The position numbers were made by a program, and so were the translations under genes. From Bradyrhizobium monzae (lineage in GTDB: Bacteria; Pseudomonadota; Alphaproteobacteria; Rhizobiales; Xanthobacteraceae): a stretch of 64,000 nucleotides of DNA. Below, piece after piece: positions 47,020 through 54,457 of this stretch. The DNA is taken from NCBI RefSeq assembly GCF_021458635.1, contig NZ_JAIRDQ010000010.1:62001-126000 (forward strand), read 5' to 3'. Positions within the stretch are counted from its first letter, which is position 1, and each line of letters starts with the position of its first letter. Below the pieces are notes generated by a model. The model did not search any database and was not told the DNA's origin. It saw only the letters and a list, made by a program, of their open reading frames with translations.

Positions 47020-48894
47020 TCAGCCCAGCCCCTGCAACACCAGCCGGTTCAGCCTTGCCGCAAACGCGGCCGGATCTTCCGGCAGCTCGCCATCCAGAAT
47101 CTGTGCCTGTTCGAGCAGAAGCAGGCTGAGATCGTCGACCGTCTTCGAGCCGGCCTGGGCCCTGGTGATCGCCGTGACCATGGGGTGGCGCAGGTTGATC
47201 TCGAGGATCGGCTTGGTGCGCATGCCGCGGTTCTGCTGGGCCAGGATGCGCTCGAGCTCGCGGCTCGGACCCTGGCTGTCGGCGACGAGGCAGGAGGCGG
47301 AGCTGGTCAGGCGGGTCGAGGCCTTGACGTCGCTGACGCGCTCGCCAAGCGCGGCCTTGATCACCGCGATGGTGGCGGCTTCATCCGCCTCGGGTTCGTC
47401 CTTCTTCGCCTCGTCCTTTTCGTCGACACGCGGGATCAGGTCGAGATTGAGATCGCCCTGGCTCAGCGACTTCAGCGGCTTGCCCTCGAAATCCGTCGGC
47501 ATCGAGGTCCAGAATGCGTCGACTGGATCGGACAGCAGCAGCACCTCGATGCCGCGCGCAGTCGCAGCTTCCAGCCGCGGACTAGACTTCAGCCGCTCGA
47601 TGCTGTCGCCGACGAGATAATAGATCTCGGTCTGGTTCGGCTTGAAATCGGCAACGACGTCCTTGAGCGCGCGCTTCTCGCCGGTCGTGGTGGTGAAGCG
47701 CGACAGCGCGAGCAGCTTCTCGCGGCGCTCGAAATCCTCGTAGATGCCCTCTTTCAGCACCGCACCGAAGGCGTCCCAGATCTTCGCGAAATTCTCCGCA
47801 TCCTTTTCGGCGAGGCTTTCGAGCTCGTTGACGACGCGGGTCGCCACGGCTTTGCGGATCTGCGTCAGCTGCGGATTGTTCTGGAGCATCTCGCGCGAGA
47901 TGTTGAGCGGGAGATCCTCGCTGTCGACGACGCCGCGGACGAAGCGGAGATAGCCCGGCAAGAGATCGGCATCGTCGGTGATGAAGACGCGGCGGACGTA
48001 AAGCTTGACGCGGCCCTTGCGGTTCGGCTCGAACAGATCGAACGGCTTCGTCGACGGCGCGAACAGCAGCACGGCGTAGGAATAGCGGCCCTCGGCGCGG
48101 TAGTGCAGCGTCATCGCGGGGTCGTCGAAAGCGGATGCGATCTGCTGATAGGCCTTCTTGTAGTCTTCCGTCGAGAGCTCGGATTTCGAACGCTGCCACA
48201 GCGCGCTCGCCGAATTGATCTGGCGCGGCTCTCCCTCGTCCGGCACGAGCTCGATCGGGAAAAGGATGTTGTCCGAGTAGGCGCTGATAATGCGCTCGAT
48301 CTCGTAGGTCTCGAGATATTTCTTCGCATCGTCCTTCAGGTGCAGGACGATCTCGGTGCCGCGCGCCACGCGGGCCGCCTCCTCGTCGCTGGCGCGTGCG
48401 ATCTCGAAGCCGGAGCCTCCTGACGACGTCCAGGTCCAGACGTCGCTCTCGCCGGCCCGGCGGCTGACGACGACGATCCGCTCGGCAACCATGAAGGCGG
48501 AATAGAAGCCGACGCCGAACTGGCCGATCAGGCCGAGGCCGTCCTTGGCCTCTTTCAGCTTCGACACGAAGGCCTTGGTGCCGGAGCGGGCAATGGTGCC
48601 GAGATGGTCGATCAGCTCCTGCCGCTCCATGCCGATGCCGTTGTCGGCGATCGTCAGCGTCCCTGCCGTTTTGTTCGGGATGATCCGGATCTTGAGCGCG
48701 TCGCCCTCTCCCAGCAGGGCCGGATTGGCGATCGCCTCATAGCGCAACTTGTCGCAGGCATCCGAGGCGTTGGACACCAGCTCGCGCAGGAAGATGTCGG
48801 TCTCCGAATAGACGGAGTGCACCATCAGGTGCAGCAGCTCGGAAACCTCGGCCTGGAAAGGCTGCGTGTGCGTGGCGGTATCGGACGTCGTCAT
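47020..48894 (-). CDS. htpG: Hsp90-family chaperone HtpG
   Basis: The 624-residue ATP-dependent chaperone has the GHKL nucleotide-binding motifs: ELVSNASDACDKLR near residue 38, IADNGIGM near 83 and GQFGVGFYSAFMVA near 123. The middle domain has RGVVDSEDLPLNISREMLQN and the C-terminal dimerisation domain follows to the end (PILEINLRHP). The length is normal. It starts at the ATG at 48894 (MTTSDTATHTQPFQAEVSEL). A promoter candidate lies 40-65 bases upstream; a sigma-32 site was not obvious. Confidence 0.95.
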   Translation of the reverse strand: MTTSDTATHTQPFQAEVSELLHLMVHSVYSETDIFLRELVSNASDACDKLRYEAIANPALLGEGDALKIRIIPNKTAGTLTIADNGIGMERQELIDHLGTIARSGTKAFVSKLKEAKDGLGLIGQFGVGFYSAFMVAERIVVVSRRAGESDVWTWTSSGGSGFEIARASDEEAARVARGTEIVLHLKDDAKKYLETYEIERIISAYSDNILFPIELVPDEGEPRQINSASALWQRSKSELSTEDYKKAYQQIASAFDDPAMTLHYRAEGRYSYAVLLFAPSTKPFDLFEPNRKGRVKLYVRRVFITDDADLLPGYLRFVRGVVDSEDLPLNISREMLQNNPQLTQIRKAVATRVVNELESLAEKDAENFAKIWDAFGAVLKEGIYEDFERREKLLALSRFTTTTGEKRALKDVVADFKPNQTEIYYLVGDSIERLKSSPRLEAATARGIEVLLLSDPVDAFWTSMPTDFEGKPLKSLSQGDLNLDLIPRVDEKDEAKKDEPEADEAATIAVIKAALGERVSDVKASTRLTSSASCLVADSQGPSRELERILAQQNRGMRTKPILEINLRHPMVTAITRAQAGSKTVDDLSLLLLEQAQILDGELPEDPAAFAARLNRLVLQGLG

Positions 48895-48930
48895 GCGTTT
48901 ACCCGGTCAATCAGAAGCGGAGAAAGCCGG

Positions 48931-48958
48931 GATATAACGCGATGGGATTGGGGATCAA
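48931..48958 (-). promoter_or_regulatory. Candidate housekeeping promoter of htpG
   Basis: On the minus strand TTGATC (48958-48953) and TATATC (48936-48931) are 16 bases apart and about 37 bases before the htpG start codon. Each box matches the sigma-70 consensus at four of six positions. Confidence 0.4.
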
Positions 48959-49018
48959 GTCCACGCACAAAATCGCCCTCCCCGGGGGAGAGCGAATTTG
49001 CAGAAAAGGCGAGGCGGA

Positions 49019-49450
49019 TCAGGTCACGCAGCGGCCGGGCTGCAGCAGCTTGGCGACCTCGGTCAGGGAGCTGACCATCGGCTCGCACGCGATCGTCGGC
49101 TTACGACCCGGCCTCAGCATCGTGGGAGCCGGCTTGGCGTTGCCGGTCTCGATGACTGCGGGGACCCGGAGCAGCACGGACGTGTCGGCCAGATCGTTCA
49201 GCCGCATCGAGACGGTCCGGGTGGGAGCCGGCGCCGGCTTCGGCTCAGCGAGCCGGTCGGACTTGCTGGTGCGATTGACTTCATGAGTTGCGAGGTTGCG
49301 GCCCGAGGTTTGGCCCGGCTGGTCGGCGAGCGCCTCCCATCGGGACGCCAGATCGTGGCCGGAGGCCAGTTGAACGGCGCCAACCTGAACGGCACCAAGC
49401 GTCGCCGCTATGGCGACGGCACCAAAAAATACCTTCTGAATATGCAGCAT
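49019..49450 (-). CDS. Secreted or membrane-anchored hypothetical protein
   Basis: The 143-residue protein starts at the ATG at 49450 with a signal or anchor (IQKVFFGAVAIAATLGAVQV). A middle part rich in Ser, Thr and Arg follows. The C-terminal segment MRLNDLADTSVLLRVPAVIE to EPMVSSLTEVAKLLQPGRCV is the only compact-looking piece. The single Cys near the end (GRC) could be linked. The family is not recognised. It lies 124 bases after the divergently placed htpG start on the same strand. Confidence 0.6.
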   Translation of the reverse strand: MLHIQKVFFGAVAIAATLGAVQVGAVQLASGHDLASRWEALADQPGQTSGRNLATHEVNRTSKSDRLAEPKPAPAPTRTVSMRLNDLADTSVLLRVPAVIETGNAKPAPTMLRPGRKPTIACEPMVSSLTEVAKLLQPGRCVT

Positions 49451-49555
49451 GGCTGTCGGTCCCTCGCCCCATGGCGATCGCGGGAACAACGCGAGGGGAG
49501 CACCGGAGTTTCCCAGAGGTTAAGATCACTTAACCGTGTGCGGAAACGACAGGGT

Positions 49556-49609
49556 CCCTGCGAAAAATTTTGCAGGTCACCTGGAACGACTCCCGCGCCC
49601 GGGAGTCGT
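49556..49609. repeat. Two adjacent hairpins in an intergenic gap
   Basis: CCTGC and GCAGG arms flank an AAAAATTTT core at 49556-49575. ACGACTCCCG at 49586-49595 pairs perfectly with CGGGAGTCGT at 49600-49609. They lie between the secreted protein gene and the end of the SnoaL-like gene, and could terminate the latter's transcript on the far side or form a small structured RNA. No T-run is present. Confidence 0.45.
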
Positions 49610-49718
49610 CTCAACAGCCGGCTATTCCCCCCTGCCCCATAAGCCGGCGACGTAGGGCGCGACTGTGGTGATGCCAGTCGCGCCTTACTTTTGTCTGCGG
49701 TTCACGTTTGCCGGCAGA

Positions 49719-50333
49719 CTATTTGGCCTTCCCCGCGAGCCAGTCCCGTCCCTCTCCGTAGAGCTTCTCGACCTCGGGGCCGATCAGGCCCGGCATGTCG
49801 CGCTTGACCTTGTAGCCGATCAGCTCCTGCATGTAGGCGAGGTGACGGTAGCCTTCCGGCAGCGCGGCGAGCGCCTGCTGGTCGAGGCGGAGCGTCGCGG
49901 CGGGATCGACCGGGTCGATCCGGTCCTTCTCGTAGATCGGCTGACGGCGGACGATGCCCCATTTGCCAATACCTGATTGGTCTTGCCGCTTCTCCAGGAA
50001 ATCGTAGAAGCGCCCGGTGCAGACGACGTCGCAGAGCACGTCGTGCACCAGGGCCCGCTGCGAGATCGTCATCTTGGTCTGCGCGATGGCCCGCTCGCCC
50101 GAAAGATCGATGCTGCTGCCGCCGAGGAAATGCAGGATGCGCACGCCCTTGGCAAACCCCTCCTGGCTGACGCGCATGAAATCCCGCGCCGGCCCCTGAA
50201 ACCAGGTGGCGGACATCCAGCCCTCGTCGTGCCAGACGGTCGCAAAGCGCTCCCAGTCGCCGGCGTCACGCCACACCGCCCAGTTCTCGACGAGGTCGCG
50301 GATGGCGAGGCGATCGAGGAGTTGCTGGTCCAT
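49719..50333 (-). CDS. SnoaL-like/NTF2-fold protein
   Basis: The 204-residue protein has the SnoaL-like start LLDRLAIRDLVENWAVWRDA, then GDWERFATVWHDEGWMSATW, which are typical of NTF2-fold dehydratase or isomerase relatives. A C-terminal extension (EGYRHLAYMQELIGYKV) is found in a subfamily of unknown function. The ATG at 50333 has GGAGA eight bases upstream; a GTG at 50339 is too close to it. No neighbour suggests a pathway. Confidence 0.78.
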   Translation of the reverse strand: MDQQLLDRLAIRDLVENWAVWRDAGDWERFATVWHDEGWMSATWFQGPARDFMRVSQEGFAKGVRILHFLGGSSIDLSGERAIAQTKMTISQRALVHDVLCDVVCTGRFYDFLEKRQDQSGIGKWGIVRRQPIYEKDRIDPVDPAATLRLDQQALAALPEGYRHLAYMQELIGYKVKRDMPGLIGPEVEKLYGEGRDWLAGKAK

Positions 50334-50470
50334 GGGCACGTCTCCAGTTCGGGGCGATGCGCGAGGTATGAGCGGCGAATTCGATGCTCGTCAAGCGGGC
50401 ACGAAAAATCCGGCGTGCCTTGCAGCACGCCGGATCAGATGACTTCGCTTAGCGCCAGACCGCCCGAGGC

Positions 50471-51277
50471 TTACGCCGCCGGCGCCTTCGGCGCGCGGTT
50501 GCGCGAGTTGCGCTGGAAGAACAGCGCCTGGCTCGCCACCGCCGACACCATCGCAGGCTGGAACGGCTTCGAGATCAGGAAGGCCGGCTCGGGACGCTCG
50601 CCGGTGAGGAAGCGCTCCGGATAGGCGGTGATGAAGACCACGGGCACCTCGAAGGTGCGGAGCAGCTCGTTGACGGCATCCAGGCCCGACGAGCCGTCGG
50701 CGAGCTGGATGTCGGCGAGGATGAGGCCCGGCCGCTTGTTCTTCGCCAGCGCCACCGCATCGGCATGGGTGCGCGCGACGCCGACGACATTGTGGCCGAG
50801 ATTCTTCACCAGGCTCTCGAGGTCCATGGCGATGAAGGTCTCGTCCTCGATAATCAGGACGTCGGTGGCGATCTCGGCCGCCATCTCGCGGCCGGCGGCA
50901 TCGGCCAGCCGCCGCGTCTCGGCGACATCGGTCGCGAGAACATAGGCGACTTCTTCTTCCGAAAATCCTTCGAGCGAGAGCAGCAGGAAGGCCTGCCGCG
51001 GCAGCGGCGTGATGTTGGACAGCCGCCGCTCCGGCGGCATCGGCAGCGTCGCCACCTCGGCATCGTCATTGACCGAGACCGAATTCCAGATCTGGGTAAA
51101 CAGCCGGAACAGGCCGGCACGCGGCCCGTGGCTCTCGTCGAGCACCGACGGATCCCCCAGCATGGCTTCCAACATGGCTGCGACATAGGCGTCACCGGAG
51201 GCCTGGCTGCCCGTCAGGGCGCGCGCATACCGGCGCAACAACGGCAAGTGCTCAGCAACAAGCTGTGAACGGGACAT
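50471..51277 (-). CDS. phyR: General stress response regulator PhyR
   Basis: The 268-residue protein joins an N-terminal ECF-sigma-like domain (residues 1-130) to a C-terminal receiver domain. Phosphorylation is expected at Asp189 (LILADIQLADG). The conserved Thr is in VVFITAYP and Lys237 in ISKPFQ. Phosphorylated PhyR binds the anti-sigma factor NepR by sigma mimicry and frees EcfG. The ATG at 51277 starts MSRSQLVAEHLPLLRRYARA, the standard beginning. It is divergent from nepR-ecfG, the usual alphaproteobacterial arrangement, with EcfG-type promoters in between. Confidence 0.95.
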   Translation of the reverse strand: MSRSQLVAEHLPLLRRYARALTGSQASGDAYVAAMLEAMLGDPSVLDESHGPRAGLFRLFTQIWNSVSVNDDAEVATLPMPPERRLSNITPLPRQAFLLLSLEGFSEEEVAYVLATDVAETRRLADAAGREMAAEIATDVLIIEDETFIAMDLESLVKNLGHNVVGVARTHADAVALAKNKRPGLILADIQLADGSSGLDAVNELLRTFEVPVVFITAYPERFLTGERPEPAFLISKPFQPAMVSAVASQALFFQRNSRNRAPKAPAA

Positions 51278-51313
51278 CCCCACTCCATTCATTTCGGGCC
51301 AACTCAAAAATAA

Positions 51314-51340
51314 GGAACTGTCAGGGGAGACCCGGGTTCC
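51314..51340. promoter_or_regulatory. ecfG: Bidirectional EcfG-type promoter between phyR and nepR
   Basis: The perfect inverted arms GGAAC (51314-51318) and GTTCC (51336-51340) are 17 bases apart. On the plus strand this reads GGAAC-N16-GGTT toward nepR-ecfG; on the minus strand GGAAC-N16-AGTT toward phyR. The EcfG consensus is GGAAC-N16/17-CGTT, so one element can serve both directions, with each -35 overlapping the other's -10. Confidence 0.6.
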
Positions 51341-51353
51341 CCTACTGGGCTGA

Positions 51354-51393
51354 TTACGCTTCAGGACAAGAAAAGTTCCCACGGCCTGGGAAC
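51354..51393 (-). promoter_or_regulatory. Second palindrome and EcfG-like site toward phyR
   Basis: GTTCCCA and TGGGAAC flank five bases at 51375-51393. On the minus strand GGAAC at 51379-51375 is followed after 16 bases by CGTA (51358-51355), a possible distal EcfG-dependent promoter of phyR. No good -10 follows the plus-strand GGAAC. Confidence 0.4.
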
Positions 51394-51494
51394 TTTTTGT
51401 CGAACCTGGAATTGAACCCATCCAGGGAACGGCTCCCGGTTGAGAAACTTCTCGATTTTGCAGTCACTTAACTCGGGGAAACGTGGAACAGGTC

Positions 51495-51725
51495 ATGAAA
51501 GATCTCAAGTCTCAAGCCAGCAAAAGCACGACCCCCGGCAAGGGAGGCCTCACTCCGGAGATCCAATCCCGGATCGGGCATCAACTGCGCGCCATGTACG
51601 ACGACGTCGTGCGGCAGGGGGTTCCGGACCGGTTCGCGGAGCTCATCAAAAAGCTTGATGCGCCGGGAGGATCCCAGAACGAGAATGGGGCTGGGGGCTC
51701 CAACGACAACAATGGGAGGGATTAA
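51495..51725 (+). CDS. nepR: Anti-sigma factor NepR
   Basis: The 76-residue protein has the NepR core LTPEIQSRIGHQLRAMYDDV near residues 23-42, then VPDRFAELIKKLD, two helices that clasp EcfG or PhyR. The flexible tail is rich in Gly, Asn and Ser. The ATG at 51495 was chosen, with GGAA six bases upstream; a GTG at 51483 would add four residues. Its stop overlaps the ecfG start (TAATG), so anti-sigma and sigma are made in step. Confidence 0.92.
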   Translation: MKDLKSQASKSTTPGKGGLTPEIQSRIGHQLRAMYDDVVRQGVPDRFAELIKKLDAPGGSQNENGAGGSNDNNGRD

Positions 51726-52273
51726 TGCCTCTCACGAACTCCCTGCGTGATGACATCCTCGCGGCCGTGCCGAGCCTTCGCGCGTTCGCGATCTCGCTCA
51801 GCGGCAATGCGGACCGCGCCGACGATCTGGTGCAAGAAACGCTGTTGCGCGCACTCGCCAACATCGACTCGTTCCAGCCCGGCTCCAACCTGCCGGCATG
51901 GCTGTTCACGATCCTGCGCAACCTGTTCCGCTCCGACTATCGCAAGCGGCGGCGGGAGGTGGAGGATGCCGAGGGCAACTATGCCAAGACGCTGAAGACG
52001 CAGCCCTCGCAGAACGCCCACCTCGAATTCGAGGAGTTTCGCGGCGCGCTCGAGAAGCTTCCGCAGGACCAGCGCGAAGCCTTGATCCTGGTCGGCGCCT
52101 CCGGCTTCTCCTATGAGGATGCAGCCTCGATCTGCGGCTGTGCGGTCGGCACCATCAAGAGCCGCGTCAACCGCGCGCGCTCGAAGCTCGCCGCACTGCT
52201 CTATGTCGACGGCGCCGAGGACTTCGGACCCGACGAGACCGTGCGCGCTGTAATCGGCGGCAGCGGCGGATAG
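51725..52273 (+). CDS. ecfG: ECF sigma factor EcfG (general stress sigma)
   Basis: The 182-residue sigma factor has region 2 (ADDLVQETLLRALANIDSF, then WLFTILRNLFRSDYRKRRRE) and region 4 (KLPQDQREALILVGASGFSY and CGCAVGTIKSRVNRARSKL). It recognises GGAAC-N16/17-CGTT promoters of the general stress response in alphaproteobacteria. It is coupled to nepR by the shared TAATG. A putative EcfG promoter upstream implies positive autoregulation. Confidence 0.95.
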   Translation: MPLTNSLRDDILAAVPSLRAFAISLSGNADRADDLVQETLLRALANIDSFQPGSNLPAWLFTILRNLFRSDYRKRRREVEDAEGNYAKTLKTQPSQNAHLEFEEFRGALEKLPQDQREALILVGASGFSYEDAASICGCAVGTIKSRVNRARSKLAALLYVDGAEDFGPDETVRAVIGGSGG

Positions 52274-52303
52274 CGCGTCAATCGACCAAAGGCGACAGCC
52301 AGA

Positions 52304-52331
52304 GAAGGCGGCCGTTTGCGCGGCCGTCTTC
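52304..52331. terminator. Hairpin between ecfG and the convergent nitroreductase gene
   Basis: GAAGGCGGCCG at 52304-52314 pairs with CGGCCGTCTTC at 52321-52331 with one mismatch. It can form on both strands between convergent genes but lacks a T-run. Confidence 0.5.
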
Positions 52332-52366
52332 GCACGCGTGGATCTAGCTAGCCGATCGCCAGACGA

Positions 52367-53065
52367 TCACTTCGCGACGAACGTCACCGTGTCGGCGACA
52401 GTTGCTCGCGAGGTGCGGTAGCTGTTGACCTTGTGCGCGTTGTCGGCATAGCCGAACGAGATGCCGCACACGACACGGCGATCGTCGGGCAGGTTGAAGT
52501 GGCGGCGGATCAGACCGGAATGGCGCGCAAGTGCCGCCTGCGGAATCGTGCCGAGCCCGAGCGCCTGCGCCGCGAGCATGAAATTGCTGACATAAGCCCC
52601 GCAATCGATCGCGCCATAAATGCCGAGTGGCTCGTTGGTATGAATGATCGCCACATGCGGCGCACCGAAGAAATTGTAATTCTCCAGCGCTTGTTTTGCG
52701 TAGGCCATCTTGTCGCCGCGGGCGATGCCGAGCGTGTTGTAGAGCTGAAAGCCGCTCTCGCGGCGGCGTTCGAGATAGACGCCGGCATATTCACGGGGCG
52801 GCGTGAAATCATAATCGTCGCCGAGACCGCCGGAAGCCTCCTTGTAGATCACCTGCCGAAAGCGCTCCTTGGCCTCGCCGCTGGCGATAATGACCTGCCA
52901 GGGCTGGCTGTTGCACCAGGACGCGGTGCGCTGCGCCGTGGTCAGCACATGCTCGATGGTCGCGCGATCGACGTCCTTCTCCAAGAAGGCGCGGACCGAA
53001 TAGCGCTCGTTGAGGAGCTCTTCGAGCACGCCGATGCGGCGGTTCTGTTTGACTTGTGCATCCAT
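52367..53065 (-). CDS. Nitroreductase family protein
   Basis: The 232-residue FMN-dependent oxidoreductase has the family start LNERYSVRAFLEKDVDRATI. Then come RTASWCNSQPWQVIIASGEA near residue 50 (FMN contacts), IDCGAYVSNFMLAAQALGLG near residue 153, and the C-terminal VVCGISFGYAD. Such enzymes reduce nitro groups, quinones or enones with NAD(P)H. The physiological substrate is unknown. It ends near the ecfG terminator hairpin. Confidence 0.9.
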   Translation of the reverse strand: MDAQVKQNRRIGVLEELLNERYSVRAFLEKDVDRATIEHVLTTAQRTASWCNSQPWQVIIASGEAKERFRQVIYKEASGGLGDDYDFTPPREYAGVYLERRRESGFQLYNTLGIARGDKMAYAKQALENYNFFGAPHVAIIHTNEPLGIYGAIDCGAYVSNFMLAAQALGLGTIPQAALARHSGLIRRHFNLPDDRRVVCGISFGYADNAHKVNSYRTSRATVADTVTFVAK

Positions 53066-53087
53066 GGATCAGCTCGCGTTGTTCTCG

Positions 53088-53180
53088 TAGGGTGGGCAAA
53101 GGCGCATAGCGCCGTGCCCACCGACAGACTTACCCCGGCGCATCTGCATATGGTGGGCACGCTTCGCTTTGCCCACCCTT
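53088..53180. repeat. Palindromic intergenic repeat, family C
   Basis: The outer arms AGGGTGGGCAAAG and CTTTGCCCACCCT enclose inner GCCGTGCCCACC and GGTGGGCACGC arms. It lies between the nitroreductase gene and the end of the first acyl-CoA dehydrogenase. It is a single copy in this window. Confidence 0.8.
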
Positions 53181-53203
53181 GAGAGATACAGCGGGGGGCC
53201 ACA

Positions 53204-54448
53204 TCACCGCCCCTTGGTCGGGATCTTGTTATACGGCACATCCTTGTCGACACGGATATCGCCCGGCAATCCCAGTACCCGCTCGGCGATGATGTTGCGC
53301 AAAATCTCGTCAGTGCCGCCGGCGATGCGCATCGAAGGCGAGGACAACAGCATCTGCTGGAATTGGCCGTGCACCGTCTCCTCGTCGCTGCCTGTGAGAA
53401 CACCGGCTGCTCCCTGGAGGTCCATCGCATAAGTTGCGATGTCCTGGAGCATCATGCCCGACACCAGCTTGCCGATGGAATTTTCCGGTCCCGGCCGCTC
53501 GCCCTTCGACAGCGCCGAGATCGCCCGGTAGCTGGTGTATTTCAGCCCGCTCGACTTCACCGCCCAGCTCGCGAGCTTGGAGCGTACGGCAGGATCGTCG
53601 ATCGCGAGCCCGTCCTCCAGCATCAGGTTCGAGCAGAACTCGAACAGCTCGGGCACGCCGGTCGCGAGCCGCGAACCGATCGACATGCGCTCGTTCATCA
53701 ACGTGGTCAGAGAGACGCTCCACCCCTCGCCGATGGCGCCGAGCCGCTGGCTGTCCGGAATCACGACGTCGGTGAAATAGACCTCGTTGAACTCCTGCAT
53801 GCCGTTGGCCTGCTTGATCGGCCGCACCTCGACACCGGCGCTCTTCATGTCCAGGAAGAACATGGTGAGGCCCTTGTGCTTGGGCACATTCGGATCGGTG
53901 CGCGCGATCAACAGGCCGTAGTCGGAATAATGCGCGCCCGAGGTCCAGATCTTCTGGCCGTTGACGACCCAATTGTCGCCCTTCTTCTCCGCCCGCGTGC
54001 GCAGACCCGCGACGTCGGAGCCGGCCGACGGCTCGGAGAACAGCTGGCACCAGATCTCTTCACCCGCGGCGAGCTTCGGCAGATAACGACGCTTGGCATC
54101 TTCGCTACCCCAGGCCATCACGGTCGGGCCGCACATGCCCTCGCCGATCTGGAACGGCTGCGTCAGCTTGCCGTAGACGCCCTCTTCCTGTTGCCAGATC
54201 ACGCGCTCGATTGGCGTGGCGCCGCGGCCGCCATATTCCTTCGGCCAGTGCAGGCAGGCCCAGCCGCCCTCGGCCTTCTTCTTCTGCCAGGCCTTGCCGA
54301 CCTCGACCATGTCGTGCTTCGCCAGCCGGATGCGGCCGAGCGAAGACTTTGACAGCTCCTGCTCGAACTCCTTAGGTGCGTTCGCGGCGACCCATTTGCG
54401 CGCGGTCTCGCGGAATGCGGCTTCCTGCGGGGTATCGTCGAAATTCAT
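53204..54448 (-). CDS. Acyl-CoA dehydrogenase, large-type subunit (copy 1)
   Basis: The 414-residue flavoprotein starts NFDDTPQEAAFRETARKWVA and has the family segments GWACLHWPKEYGGRGATPIE, WCQLFSEPSAGSDVAGLRTR (FAD site) and GDNWVVNGQKIWTSGA. The usual catalytic EGT motif in the C-terminal helix reads AGGTDEI here, so the normal Glu is missing at that position. It is about two-thirds identical by eye to the next gene, a tandem duplicate. Such subunits often pair with a smaller one to form heterotetramers. It ends the catabolic operon. Confidence 0.9.
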   Translation of the reverse strand: MNFDDTPQEAAFRETARKWVAANAPKEFEQELSKSSLGRIRLAKHDMVEVGKAWQKKKAEGGWACLHWPKEYGGRGATPIERVIWQQEEGVYGKLTQPFQIGEGMCGPTVMAWGSEDAKRRYLPKLAAGEEIWCQLFSEPSAGSDVAGLRTRAEKKGDNWVVNGQKIWTSGAHYSDYGLLIARTDPNVPKHKGLTMFFLDMKSAGVEVRPIKQANGMQEFNEVYFTDVVIPDSQRLGAIGEGWSVSLTTLMNERMSIGSRLATGVPELFEFCSNLMLEDGLAIDDPAVRSKLASWAVKSSGLKYTSYRAISALSKGERPGPENSIGKLVSGMMLQDIATYAMDLQGAAGVLTGSDEETVHGQFQQMLLSSPSMRIAGGTDEILRNIIAERVLGLPGDIRVDKDVPYNKIPTKGR

Positions 54449-54457
54449 GGCGGACCT

